Shown piece by piece: positions 16,913-24,480 of a DNA stretch of 64,000 bases. Within the stretch, counting starts at the first letter, position 1, and every line of letters begins with the position of its first letter. This stretch comes from an uncultured Collinsella sp. Lineage in GTDB: Bacteria > Actinomycetota > Coriobacteriia > Coriobacteriales > Coriobacteriaceae. The notes below the pieces were generated by a model that was not told where the DNA came from, did no database searches, and saw only the letters and a list, made by a program, of their open reading frames with translations. Made by a program: the position numbers and the translations under genes. Location of the stretch: the NCBI GenBank assembly GCA_958450865.1, contig CAUDNY010000004.1, positions 145,496 to 209,495 on the forward strand. The letters are read 5' to 3'.

Positions 16913-17051
16913 TTACGCGGTTTTACCAAACCGCGTAACCAGTTGACGCTGCGCGGGCCGCATTTGGACAATCTGACGTTCAACTTCAAGGGCGCGACCA
17001 GAAGGTCAGCGCCCTTTCGTTTCACGTCACCTTGTCTCAAATGCGACCCGC
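16912..17051 (+). repeat. Compound structured 3' element, copy 1 (after pyrE)
   Basis: Hairpin 1: GTTACGCGGTTT (16912-16923) with AAACCGCGTAAC (16928-16939). Linker GACGCTGC. Outer stem 16953-16966 with 17038-17051 (13 of 14 pairs). Middle helix TGACGT/ACGTCA. Inner stem AAGGGCGC/GCGCCCTT continues, past a bulged A, into GACC-AGAA-GGTC. The same layout with other stem sequences recurs after three other genes at 20611, 43079 and 48459. Confidence 0.85.
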
Positions 17052-17096
17052 TCGCTGTCGTTGCCAAGACATCGGCACTCCCGTTGCTGGCAAGGG

Positions 17097-17180
17097 GCGG
17101 CACTTGGGGACGTTCCTTTTCTGCCGGCACCTGGAGACACTCCTGATGTGGTCGTTGGGGACGTTCTTAAATGACTATTC
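17097..17180 (+). repeat. GGGGACGTT-type dispersed repeat, following structured copy 1
   Basis: Contains GGGGACGTTCCTTTTCTGCC, GACACTCCT and GGGGACGTTCTTAAATGACT. It follows the compound element in the same order as at 20858 and 48650. Confidence 0.7.
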
Positions 17181-17315
17181 AGGATGAGTGTCCAAAAATC
17201 CGCGCTCGTTCGATTGGCGCATGTCTACGCAGCGTAGGTTGTCGAGCCTGGCCTTCAAATGGATACTGACTGTCGAACCGGTTCACTCCATTTCTTCAAT
17301 TTGATTGGACAGCCC

Positions 17316-17936
17316 ATGAACCAGACACGGCAAACCAATGCCTCCCATACTTTTTTGGCAGCGCATGCCATCAAGCAGCTGCGCGAAGAGCGCGGCCTCA
17401 CCCAGCGCGCCCTGGCGGAAAGCCTTGGCGTGACCGATAAAGCCGTCAGCAAGTGGGAATCCGGCCGCGGCCTTCCCGACATTTCCCTCGTTGAGCCTTT
17501 GGCCCAGAGACTCGGCATAAGCGTGGCTGAGCTTTTGGCTGGTGACATTCGGGCCAACGCCAACCGTGCAGGCAATATGCTCAAAGGCGTCTTTTACGTT
17601 TGCCCTATCTGCGGAAACGTTGTGCACGCGCTCGGAGAAGGCAGCTTTAGCTGCTGTGGCTCCACGATGTTTCCCCAGGAGGCCGAAGAGCCGGACGCGG
17701 ACCACGCCTTTTCCATCGAGCGCATCGAGGACGATTGGTACGTCACGCTCGATCATCCCATGACCAAGGATCACTACATTAGCTTTGTGGCATATGCGAC
17801 TATGGACGGCATCTGCTTTAAGAAGCTCTATCCAGAGCAATCGGTGCAGCCGCGCTTCCATATTACCGGGCGCGGCAGGATATATCTTTACTGCAACCAA
17901 CACGGACTCTTTACGTCGCTGACGCCTCGCAAATAA
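17316..17936 (+). CDS. XRE-family regulator fused to a superoxide-reductase/desulfoferrodoxin-like domain
   Basis: A 206-residue fusion. Residues 17-72 are an XRE HTH (IKQLREERGLTQRALAESLGVTDKAVSKWESGRGLPD). Residues 93-206 resemble desulfoferrodoxin: a rubredoxin-like FeS4 site with C96, C99, C113 and C114, and the superoxide-reductase centre with H130, H147 (HPM), H153 (HYI), C193 and H196 (CNQHG). All ligands expected for both iron sites are present. A redox- or oxygen-sensing transcription factor is the natural inference. The ATG at 17316 is chosen because the HTH then lies close to the N-terminus. Its ribosome-binding site is weak. It sits alone between dispersed repeats. Confidence 0.85.
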   Translation: MNQTRQTNASHTFLAAHAIKQLREERGLTQRALAESLGVTDKAVSKWESGRGLPDISLVEPLAQRLGISVAELLAGDIRANANRAGNMLKGVFYVCPICGNVVHALGEGSFSCCGSTMFPQEAEEPDADHAFSIERIEDDWYVTLDHPMTKDHYISFVAYATMDGICFKKLYPEQSVQPRFHITGRGRIYLYCNQHGLFTSLTPRK

Positions 17937-17977
17937 CGGCTGTCTATCCGCCCTCCTCATGCGTTCCCGGGGACCCA

Positions 17978-18048
17978 AAATGAGCGTGGATAATCTCCCG
18001 TTTATGGGCCGCATGCAGGCTCAAAGTGGGAGATTATCCACGCTCGTT
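17978..18048. repeat. Large inverted repeat around GAGCGTGGATAATCTCCC
   Basis: ATGAGCGTGGATAATCTCCC at about 17980-18000 is matched by GGGAGATTATCCACGCTCGT at about 18027-18047. A related string, GAGTGTCC(A/G)AAAATCC(A/G)CGCTCG, occurs at 17186 and again at 18053, so copies bracket the XRE fusion gene. Confidence 0.75.
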
Positions 18049-18078
18049 ATCTGAGTGTCCGAAAATCCACGCTCGTCG

Positions 18079-18934
18079 CTACTTGAGTCCGGGCAGGCGG
18101 GTGTAGGGAAACGAGCGCTCTAAGAACTCGGAGCAGCGGGCGTAATCTTTGGCAAAGTAGCTGCTATAGAGCGAATCGAGTACGTATTGCACGGCGATAT
18201 GGCTGGCGAACTGCGTGATGCGGTGCGTCATGCTCTCGTGGTCGCTTACCGTGAGATAGGCGGCAAAGCCGGGGTGAATGCGGGCACAGTACGGCGTGCC
18301 GATGACGATGACCGGGACATGTCGACTGCTAAGGATCGGCAAGATCTCCTTGAGGTTGGGGGCAAGGCCGCTGTAGGAGATGATGATTGCCACATGGTCG
18401 GGACCCGAGGCGAGCGCCGTGCGCACCTGAGCCTCGACGCTGTCGTGGCACGTCGCGCTTTTGCCGGCGGAAAGCAGGCGATCGCGGAACATTCCCGCTG
18501 GATACAGGTTATGCGAGCCCGTGTAGATGTCCACGGTGCCGGCGCGCATGATGAGCTTGGCGGCGTGGTTGAGCTGTGCAGGGTCGAGCAGCTCCTGCGT
18601 TTCGGCCAAGGTGGTCTGGTAGAGCCCCTCCATGCGTTCCATCACCTGCGCAGGGGTGGAGGTGGCATCGAAGGGAAAGTTGATGTCCACGTCGCGCCGG
18701 TTGCCCGCCTCGGTCGCCAGACGGATGAGTTCGACTTTGAGGTCTTTGAATCCCTCGAGGCCGAGTTTTTTTGCAAAAGCGGTGCACGCTCGCGACAGAA
18801 ACGTTGGCGCACGCGGCAAATTCCTTAATGGAAAGCCCGCGGACGTTTTCGCCCATGGCAAGGGCCGAGATGCCGAGCTGTTGCTCGGTAGGGGTAAGGC
18901 CCTGTGCCTCGGAAATCTTGCGTTTGATATCCAT
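18079..18934 (-). pseudogene. RpiR/MurR-family regulator with SIS domain, frameshifted at an A7 tract
   Basis: The start (MDIKRKISEAQGLTPTEQQL, ATG at 18934 with GGGAG before it) and the HTH (FAACANVSVASVHRFCKK) lie in one frame. The rest (LGLEGFKDLKVELIRLA..., then a SIS domain with DIYTGSHNLYPAG and IIISYSGLAPNLKEILPI) lies in another. The two meet at seven A residues (T-run 18766-18772 on the given strand). Removing one A restores a normal protein of about 284 residues. It could be a true lesion, a slippage switch or a sequencing error. RpiR proteins bind phosphosugars and control sugar genes. The next gene, divergent, is a PTS EIIA. Confidence 0.8.
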
Positions 18935-18956
18935 GCGAACTCCCACACTCGCCAAA

Positions 18957-18995
18957 CCTGCCAAAAAGGGACAGGTTTATTTTGGCACGTTTCGG
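18957..18995 (+). repeat. Half-copy of the CCTGCCAAAA...GGACAGG repeat family
   Basis: CCTGCCAAAAAGGGACAGGTTTATTTTGGCACG resembles in shortened form the large inverted repeat at 26976-27045. It lies upstream of the RpiR gene. Confidence 0.6.
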
Positions 18996-19260
18996 CCGGT
19001 ATCAGGAAGTGTCAGGGACGGAGCGGCGGCAGTCCGCGGGCGCGAAAAGAAGTGTCGGGTTTGGCGCGCCCGCTTCTGCCCGTCCCGCGCGTGGGCGATA
19101 CTCGGCTTATCGACCCGCGATGCAAAGGAGACGCTCATCCCACGAGCACTACCGGGAAGGGCTTGCGATTCGAGCCCTCGCCTTAGTATTTTGGCCATTT
19201 AGCACTATAATCACCGTAGGCATGCGCATAACGTTGCGCTTAATCAAGAGGAGAAAACGT
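18996..19260. other. Upstream region of the EIIA gene
   Basis: No credible gene. The frame of the following gene is open through this region, but codon content and the strong start at 19261 argue against a longer protein. Confidence 0.5.
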
Positions 19261-19797
19261 ATGGGTCTGTTTGACATGTTCAAGAAGAAGGCTGAGCCTG
19301 CCGCTGCTACTGCTCCCGCCTCCATCTCTGCTTCTGCCGGCGCCGACGTGCTGTGCTCGCCCGTCAAGGGCAAGGTCATCAAGATGGCCGACGTGCCCGA
19401 TCCCGTCTTTGGTGGCGAGGTTCTGGGCAAGGGCTGCGCCGTGTGGCCCGAGGACGACCTGGTCTACGCTCCCTGCGACGGCAAGGTGACCGTCACCATG
19501 GGCCACGCCGTGGGTCTGCAGTCCGATAGCGGCATCGAGGTTTTGGTGCACGTTGGCGTCGATACCGTCAACATGAACGGCGATGGCTTCGAGGGCTTCG
19601 TCAAGGCCGATGACGTCGTGAAGGCTGGCCAGCCCATGCTCAAGATCGACCGCGCCAAGATCGCCGCTGCCGGCTACAAGGACTGCGTCGTCGTTGCTGT
19701 GTCCAACACCGCCGAGTTTGCCGATGTCGAACTCGCCGTCGAGGCCGACTCCGCTGTCGCCGCCGGTGACGCCATCGTTAAGGTCGTCCGCAAGTAA
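19261..19797 (+). CDS. PTS glucose-type EIIA protein (EIIA-Glc/Crr-like)
   Basis: A 178-residue phosphocarrier that accepts phosphate from HPr and passes it to an EIIB sugar transporter. It may also be regulatory. The phosphorylated His97 lies in EVLVHVGVDTV, and the neighbouring active-site His82 in MGHAVGLQS. The N-terminus (MGLFDMFKKKAEPAAATAPA) is an amphipathic, Ala-rich lead, as in EIIA-Glc proteins. AAGAGGAGAAAACGT precedes the ATG. No EIIBC gene is next to it, so it may serve several transporters in trans. The divergent RpiR-type gene could be its sugar-responsive regulator. Confidence 0.9.
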   Translation: MGLFDMFKKKAEPAAATAPASISASAGADVLCSPVKGKVIKMADVPDPVFGGEVLGKGCAVWPEDDLVYAPCDGKVTVTMGHAVGLQSDSGIEVLVHVGVDTVNMNGDGFEGFVKADDVVKAGQPMLKIDRAKIAAAGYKDCVVVAVSNTAEFADVELAVEADSAVAAGDAIVKVVRK

Positions 19798-19823
19798 ACT
19801 GCGGCATCTAAAGGATGTGCAAG

Positions 19824-19852
19824 GGTGGTCGGATTTTCCGGCCACCTTTTTT
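19824..19852 (+). terminator. Rho-independent terminator after the EIIA gene
   Basis: GGTGGTCGG (19824-19832) pairs with CCGGCCACC (19838-19846), followed by six T residues. Confidence 0.85.
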
Positions 19853-20033
19853 ATTGCACCGCGGGGAAGCGTTTTATTGCACGTTGGGCGGGCTTGCAAA
19901 CCGTTCGGACGCTAAAACGAACCGACCGCGCCTTCGCGTTGCCGAGGATGTTCATAAGTGGATAGTATGGGCTTACTTATTACAACGTGCGCCGCGTCTG
20001 GGAAGCGCGGTGCCGCTCATTGGGAGGAACAAC

Positions 20034-20591
20034 ATGAAAAAGAAGCTGCTGCTTGCGCCCCTCATGGCCGTCTTGGTTGCATGCGTGGTCGTGCTTTCCG
20101 GCTGTGGAGGTCCTTCGGTTGAGGAGCTCATCACCGAGGATCTTACGACGCAGTTTGACGAGGTCAAGAACGGTGGCGACGACTTCCTCTCTGGTCTGGA
20201 GGAGGCTTCGGGCGACGAGTTCGAGCAGCTGGGTATCGATCCCAAGGAGTACGCCAAGACCTATCTCGAGGGCTTTGACTACAAGATCGGCGACGTGACG
20301 GTCGACGAGGACAAGGGTGTCGCGACCGCCGAGGTCTCTATCACATGCAAGTCTATGAACAAGATCGTCGAGGACTTCTCCACCCAGTATCAGGAGAAGG
20401 TCGCTGCGCTTGACACGGTTCCTTCCGATGACGAGCTGTACAAGATGGCCGGTCAGGTTATGGTCGATGTGACCAAGGCCACCGAGCCCAGGAAGACCAC
20501 GGTTATCTTCAAGTACACCTGCAACGACGACGGCGAGTGGTCTGCCGACGACTCTGTCAACTCCGAGATGATGGATGCAATGCTGAGCTAG
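20034..20591 (+). CDS. Secreted lipoprotein of unknown function (DUF5105-like)
   Basis: A 185-residue lipoprotein. The signal peptide ends in the lipobox VLSGC with the lipidated Cys24. The mature part is acidic and alternates helix-rich segments (EELITEDLTTQFDEVKNG) with strands (ATAEVSITCKSMNKIVEDF). It resembles small Coriobacterial lipoproteins with DUF5105-like domains. The ATG at 20034 has a GGGAGGA site. A compound structured element starts about 20 bases after the stop. Its role cannot be inferred. Confidence 0.75.
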   Translation: MKKKLLLAPLMAVLVACVVVLSGCGGPSVEELITEDLTTQFDEVKNGGDDFLSGLEEASGDEFEQLGIDPKEYAKTYLEGFDYKIGDVTVDEDKGVATAEVSITCKSMNKIVEDFSTQYQEKVAALDTVPSDDELYKMAGQVMVDVTKATEPRKTTVIFKYTCNDDGEWSADDSVNSEMMDAMLS

Positions 20592-20610
20592 GGGAGTTAC
20601 GCGGTAGTTT

Positions 20611-20750
20611 GTTACGGCGTTTTACCAAACGCCGTAACGGCCCGACGCTGCAAGCCCTCCAGAGCGGCAATCTGCCTTTCAACTTCGGCGGCATGATCAA
20701 AAGATCAATGCCGCCTTGTTTCAAGGCACCTTGCTCGCTCTGGCGGGCTT
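20611..20750 (+). repeat. Compound structured 3' element, copy 2 (after the lipoprotein gene)
   Basis: Hairpin 1: GTTACGGCGTTT (20611-20622) with AAACGCCGTAAC (20627-20638), keeping the loop TACC of copy 1 while the CG pairs differ. Linker GACGCTGC. Outer stem 20652-20666 with 20736-20750 (14 of 15 pairs). Middle helix TGCCTT/AAGGCA. Inner stem GGCGGCAT/ATGCCGCC with a bulged A and a GATC-AAAA-GATC tip. Confidence 0.85.
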
Positions 20751-20857
20751 TCGTTGTCGTTGCCAAAACGACGGCGTTTCCTTGGCTGGCTTAGGTGGCA
20801 CTTGTACCTGTGGCGTTGCCATCGCTGCCGAAGATGGCAGTTGGGGACGTTCCTTTT

Positions 20858-20885
20858 CTGCCGGCAGTTGGGGACACTCCTTGCG
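20858..20885 (+). repeat. GGGGACGTT-type dispersed repeat, following structured copy 2
   Basis: TTGGGGACGTTCCTTTTCTG and GGGGACACTCCTT repeat the block that follows structured copy 1. Confidence 0.7.
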
Positions 20886-20924
20886 CCAGCGTTGCATCGA
20901 ATGCTCGGGAAAATACGAGCCGGT

Positions 20925-21090
20925 ATTTGGCCGAATAGCGGGTCACGGTTTCCGGATGGCGTGGGTTGCGGAAAGTGAGACCCGGAATACTGCTCTGAAA
21001 CGGGATGCGGTTTCCCTGATGCGCCTCAAACGGAAAGCGCATCCCATTCCGGAGCTTCAAAATGGGATGCGCTTTCCGCGCGGAAGAATT
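20925..21090. repeat. GGGATGCGGTTTCC-type repeat cluster, copy 1
   Basis: Shares TATTTGGCCGAA, CGGGTC and GTTTCCGGATGG with 43740-43890. Inside are several inverted pairs of GGATGCGCTTTCCG and CGGAAAGCGCATCC. It fills the gap between the lipoprotein gene and the HAD gene. Confidence 0.7.
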
Positions 21091-21119
21091 GTCGCAGCTG
21101 CGTTAAGCAGTGTCGCTCG

Positions 21120-21788
21120 TTACTCGCCCAGAATCAGCGCCGCGAGCTCGTCCTGGGTGTCCACCACGTAGTCGGCGCCGGCGGCTTCCAGCTCTGCGCG
21201 GCCGCGGAAGCCCCAGCTGACGCCCGCACTCTTAAGGCCGGCGTTGTGACCGGTCAGGATATCGACATTGGAATCGCCCACATAGAGCGTGGTCGACGGA
21301 TCGGCGCCTAGCTCTTCCATCACATGCAGTGTGACGGGCGCTTCGGGCTTGGGCGGAAACGCATCGACACGGCCCTGTACCAGCGCAAAGCGCTCGGAAC
21401 CAAAATACTTCTCGATAAGCGGAGCCGCCGAGACGTGGTCCTTGTTAGTGAGCACGGCAAGCTGCACACCTGCCGCGTGCAGGCGGTCGAGCATCTCGGT
21501 CGTGCCGGCATAGGGAGCGGTGTGGTCCTCCTTGTGCTCGCCGTAATAAGCCCTAAACTCGGCAAGCGTCTGCTCAAACATGCGACCGTCGCCCGCATAC
21601 TCGGCAGGCATAAAGCGTTCGACTAGCTTGAGCATGCCGTTTCCCACCTTGTAGCGGTACTCGTCAACGGCAAACGTGGGCCAGCCGTGCATCTCGCAGG
21701 TATGGTTGCCGGCGGCTGCCAGGTCCTCGAGCGTGTTGAGGATGGTGCCGTCCAGATCAAAAATCACATGGGAATAATCCGCTGCCAT
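21120..21788 (-). CDS. HAD-superfamily phosphatase, phosphoglycolate-phosphatase-like
   Basis: A 222-residue hydrolase. Motif I is FDLDGT, with the nucleophile Asp11 and the acid/base Asp13. Motif II is the Thr in VLTNKDH. Motif III Lys is in FPPKPEAP and motif IV is VGDSNVD. The cap between motifs I and II is the helical C1 type of Gph and beta-phosphoglucomutase-like enzymes. The ATG at 21788 follows AGGCAGGAG. It lies 105 bases downstream of hypE on the same strand, so it may be transcribed with the hyp genes, but no link to hydrogenase maturation is known. The exact phosphate substrate cannot be read. Confidence 0.87.
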   Translation of the reverse strand: MAADYSHVIFDLDGTILNTLEDLAAAGNHTCEMHGWPTFAVDEYRYKVGNGMLKLVERFMPAEYAGDGRMFEQTLAEFRAYYGEHKEDHTAPYAGTTEMLDRLHAAGVQLAVLTNKDHVSAAPLIEKYFGSERFALVQGRVDAFPPKPEAPVTLHVMEELGADPSTTLYVGDSNVDILTGHNAGLKSAGVSWGFRGRAELEAAGADYVVDTQDELAALILGE

Positions 21789-21893
21789 GGGTGCTCCTGC
21801 CTCTTGAGTTGTAAAACGCACCCCATAATACTGGGCATGCGTGCCGGGCATGTTTGGAATCTGAATATCTTTAATAGCCCTGAGCCTTTGTCG

Positions 21894-22928
21894 TTAGCAA
21901 ATCCTCGGCAGCTGCTCTCCCACGAGCATGTCGAGGATGCGGGTCGAACCCCAGCCGGTGCGCACGCGCACGGCGGGACGGGCGCCCTCGGCAAGTGGCA
22001 GCACGCGACCGATGATGGCGGCGTTCTCGCCGTAGCGGGCGGCGCGCATGGCGGCCAGCGCGGCATCGGCCTGCTCGGCCGGCACCACGGCGACCATCTT
22101 GCCCTCGTTTGCCACCTGCAGCACATCGTAGCCGAGCATCTCGCAGGCTGCCTGCACGTCGGGGCGCACGGGCACATCGTCCTCGTCGATTTCCATGGCA
22201 ACGCCGCTGGCCTGCGCAAACTCGTTGAGCGTCGAGGCCAGGCCACCGCGCGTGGGGTCGCGGAAGCAGCGTGTGTCGGGTGCTGCGGCAAGCACATCGG
22301 CAATCAGGTGGTTGAGCGGCGCGGCATCGCTTTCGATGGTGCTCGAAAACGCCAGGCCCTCGCGTTGGCTCATGATGGCGATGCCGTGGTCGCCGAGTGT
22401 ACCCGACACCAGGATGACGTCGCCGGGCTTGCAGTTTGCGCCGCTGAGCGCCACGCCCGCGGGTACCTCGCCCACGCCGGCGGTATTGATATAGACGCCG
22501 TCGGCCCCGCCGCGCTCGACCACCTTAGTGTCGCCCGTGATTATGGACACGCCCGCCTCGTGCGCCGTCTCGGCCATCGTCTGCACAATCTGCTGGAGCT
22601 TATCCATGGGATAGCCCTCTTCGAGGATAAAACCGCACGATAGGTAGCGCACGTTGGCGCCCGAGGTCGCGACGTCGTTGACGGTTCCGCACACGGCGAG
22701 GCGGCCGATGTTGCCACCGGGGAAGAACTGCGGCGAGACTACAAAGCTGTCGGTCGACATGGCGATGCGCCCGCTCGCGGGCAGCGCGGCGACGCCGGCG
22801 TCGTTGCCCTCGAGCAGCTCGGGCGAGCCAAAGGCATCCAAAAAGACTTCGTCGATGATGCGCTTCATCATCTGCCCGCCGGAGCCGTGGCCCAGCAAGA
22901 CAGTGCTATCGGAGACACTATGGGACAT
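21894..22928 (-). CDS. hypE: Hydrogenase maturation protein HypE
   Basis: Converts a carbamoyl group, delivered by HypF to its C-terminal Cys, into a thiocyanate that HypD uses as cyanide ligand source. The 344-residue protein has the PurM-like ATP-binding fold and ends in PRIC, the conserved carbamoylated Cys. GHGSGGQ near the N-terminus and the ITGDTKVVERG segment are characteristic. The ATG at 22928 (MSHSVSD) is preferred over an upstream start at 22961 because GGAG precedes it. It is 48 bases after hypD in the leftward hyp operon. Confidence 0.95.
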   Translation of the reverse strand: MSHSVSDSTVLLGHGSGGQMMKRIIDEVFLDAFGSPELLEGNDAGVAALPASGRIAMSTDSFVVSPQFFPGGNIGRLAVCGTVNDVATSGANVRYLSCGFILEEGYPMDKLQQIVQTMAETAHEAGVSIITGDTKVVERGGADGVYINTAGVGEVPAGVALSGANCKPGDVILVSGTLGDHGIAIMSQREGLAFSSTIESDAAPLNHLIADVLAAAPDTRCFRDPTRGGLASTLNEFAQASGVAMEIDEDDVPVRPDVQAACEMLGYDVLQVANEGKMVAVVPAEQADAALAAMRAARYGENAAIIGRVLPLAEGARPAVRVRTGWGSTRILDMLVGEQLPRIC

Positions 22929-22976
22929 ATCGAAAACTCCAATCGTGGGAGGTGTCAGCACACGGGGGCGTTCGGG

Positions 22977-24089
22977 CTAGACTCGGTAACGGTAGTACGC
23001 CGCGCAGCTGCCCTCGGAGCTCACCATGCACGGTCCGACAGGATGCTCGGGCGTGCAGGTGCGGCCAAAGAGCGGGCAGCTGCTCGGTGTAATGGCCCCG
23101 CGCAGCACGTCGCCGCAGCGGCATCCGCGCGGCTCAACCGTCGCCTCAACGGGCACGTCAAAGCGAACGCGGGCATCAAAGCGCGAGAACTCGGGACGAA
23201 TGGTGAAGCCCGAGCCGGCAATCGGCCCCAGACCGCGCCATGTGGTGTCGCACGGCTCAAACACCTGCTCGACCAGTTGGCGCGCCACGGGATTGCCGTC
23301 GGCATTGACACCGCGGCGGTAGGCGTTGTCAATCGCGGGCTGCCCCTCAACAACCATCTGGACCAGCATGCAGATACCCTGCAAGATGTCGACCGGCTCA
23401 AATCCCGTTACCACGCCTGGAGTCTTAAACTCGTCGACCAAAAAGCCAAAGGGGGCCAAGCCCGTGATGGTGGCGACGTGGCCCGGCAGGATAAAGCCGT
23501 CGATGGTGGTCTCGGGATCGTTGGCAATCGCGCATAGCGCCGGCGGCGTGGTCTTGTGGGCGCAATAGACCGAGAAGTTCTGGAGCCCGCGTGCATCGGC
23601 CTCCAAAATGGCGGCGGCGATGGTGGGCGTTGTGGTCTCAAAGCCCACGCCCATAAAAATGACCGGGCGATCGGGGTTTTGTTCGGCAATGTCGAGCGCG
23701 TCGAGCGGGGAGTACACAATGCGAATATCGTGCCCCGCCGCCTTTTGCGCAGAAAGTGAGGTGGACGATCCGGGCACGCGCATCATGTCGCCAAAGGTGG
23801 CGATGATGGCGCCGTCCATCTTGGCGAGCGCGATTGCATGGTCGATATCGCGGTTGGCGGTAACGCAGACGGGGCAACCCGGACCGCTCAGCAGTTTGAG
23901 CCCGGCAGGCATAATGGAGCGAAAGCCATAGCGCCCGATGCTCACGGTATGCGTGCCGCAGACTTCCATAAGGTTGATGCTGCGGCTGCCGACAAGCTCA
24001 TGAATACGATCGATGAGCTCGCGAGCCAGCTTGGGGTCGCGAAATGCCGAAAAGTCGATACCGGAGCGCGCCGGCTGTCCGGCCGCCAC
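22977..24089 (-). CDS. hypD: Hydrogenase maturation protein HypD
   Basis: A scaffold on which the Fe(CN)2CO unit of NiFe-hydrogenase is built together with HypC. The 370-residue protein carries an FeS cluster. The conserved motifs LMEVCGTHT, GPGCPVCVT and the C-terminal cluster cysteines (RGCRCGDVLRG, CPLFGRTC, GPCMVSSEGSC) are visible. The start is GTG at 24089, sharing one base with the hypC stop codon (TAGTG), so translation is probably coupled. HypE follows. Confidence 0.96.
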   Translation of the reverse strand: MAAGQPARSGIDFSAFRDPKLARELIDRIHELVGSRSINLMEVCGTHTVSIGRYGFRSIMPAGLKLLSGPGCPVCVTANRDIDHAIALAKMDGAIIATFGDMMRVPGSSTSLSAQKAAGHDIRIVYSPLDALDIAEQNPDRPVIFMGVGFETTTPTIAAAILEADARGLQNFSVYCAHKTTPPALCAIANDPETTIDGFILPGHVATITGLAPFGFLVDEFKTPGVVTGFEPVDILQGICMLVQMVVEGQPAIDNAYRRGVNADGNPVARQLVEQVFEPCDTTWRGLGPIAGSGFTIRPEFSRFDARVRFDVPVEATVEPRGCRCGDVLRGAITPSSCPLFGRTCTPEHPVGPCMVSSEGSCAAYYRYRV

Positions 24090-24349
24090 TAGTATGCCTC
24101 GGCCGGATTGCTGGCCAGTTGGTCTTCTTCGGCCAGTTCGGTCATGGCATTAACGAGCTCGAGCGTTTCTTGCGCTTCCTGCTCGTCGACGATCTGGATG
24201 CCAAAGCCGGCGTGTACGAGAATATAGTCGCCTACCTGTGCCGTCGGCACGAGGCGCAGCGAAACGGGGCGCTCGATGCCCATCATGTCGACGGTCGCCT
24301 TAAGGTCGTCGTCGCGTTTGACCACTTTACCGGGAACGGCAAGGCACAT
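24089..24349 (-). CDS. hypC: Hydrogenase maturation chaperone HypC
   Basis: An 86-residue HypC/HupF-family chaperone that carries iron with its cyanide and CO ligands between HypD and the hydrogenase large subunit. It begins with the diagnostic MCLAVPGKV, where Cys2 is the iron ligand. The central strand DYILVHAGFGIQIVDEQEA is also typical. AAAAGGGGAA precedes the ATG. It overlaps hypD by one base. A gap of 131 bases separates it from hypF on the same strand. Confidence 0.96.
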   Translation of the reverse strand: MCLAVPGKVVKRDDDLKATVDMMGIERPVSLRLVPTAQVGDYILVHAGFGIQIVDEQEAQETLELVNAMTELAEEDQLASNPAEAY

Positions 24350-24480
24350 AATGTTCCCCTTTTATACGTTTTGCGCTGGATAGGCGCCTAATTACCCATC
24401 AGTTGATGGTAGCGCTCGCGGGAGTCACGAGCAAACGCGTTACACCTGTGAGACGGCGGCGCGCAGGCTGGCAAAACAGC

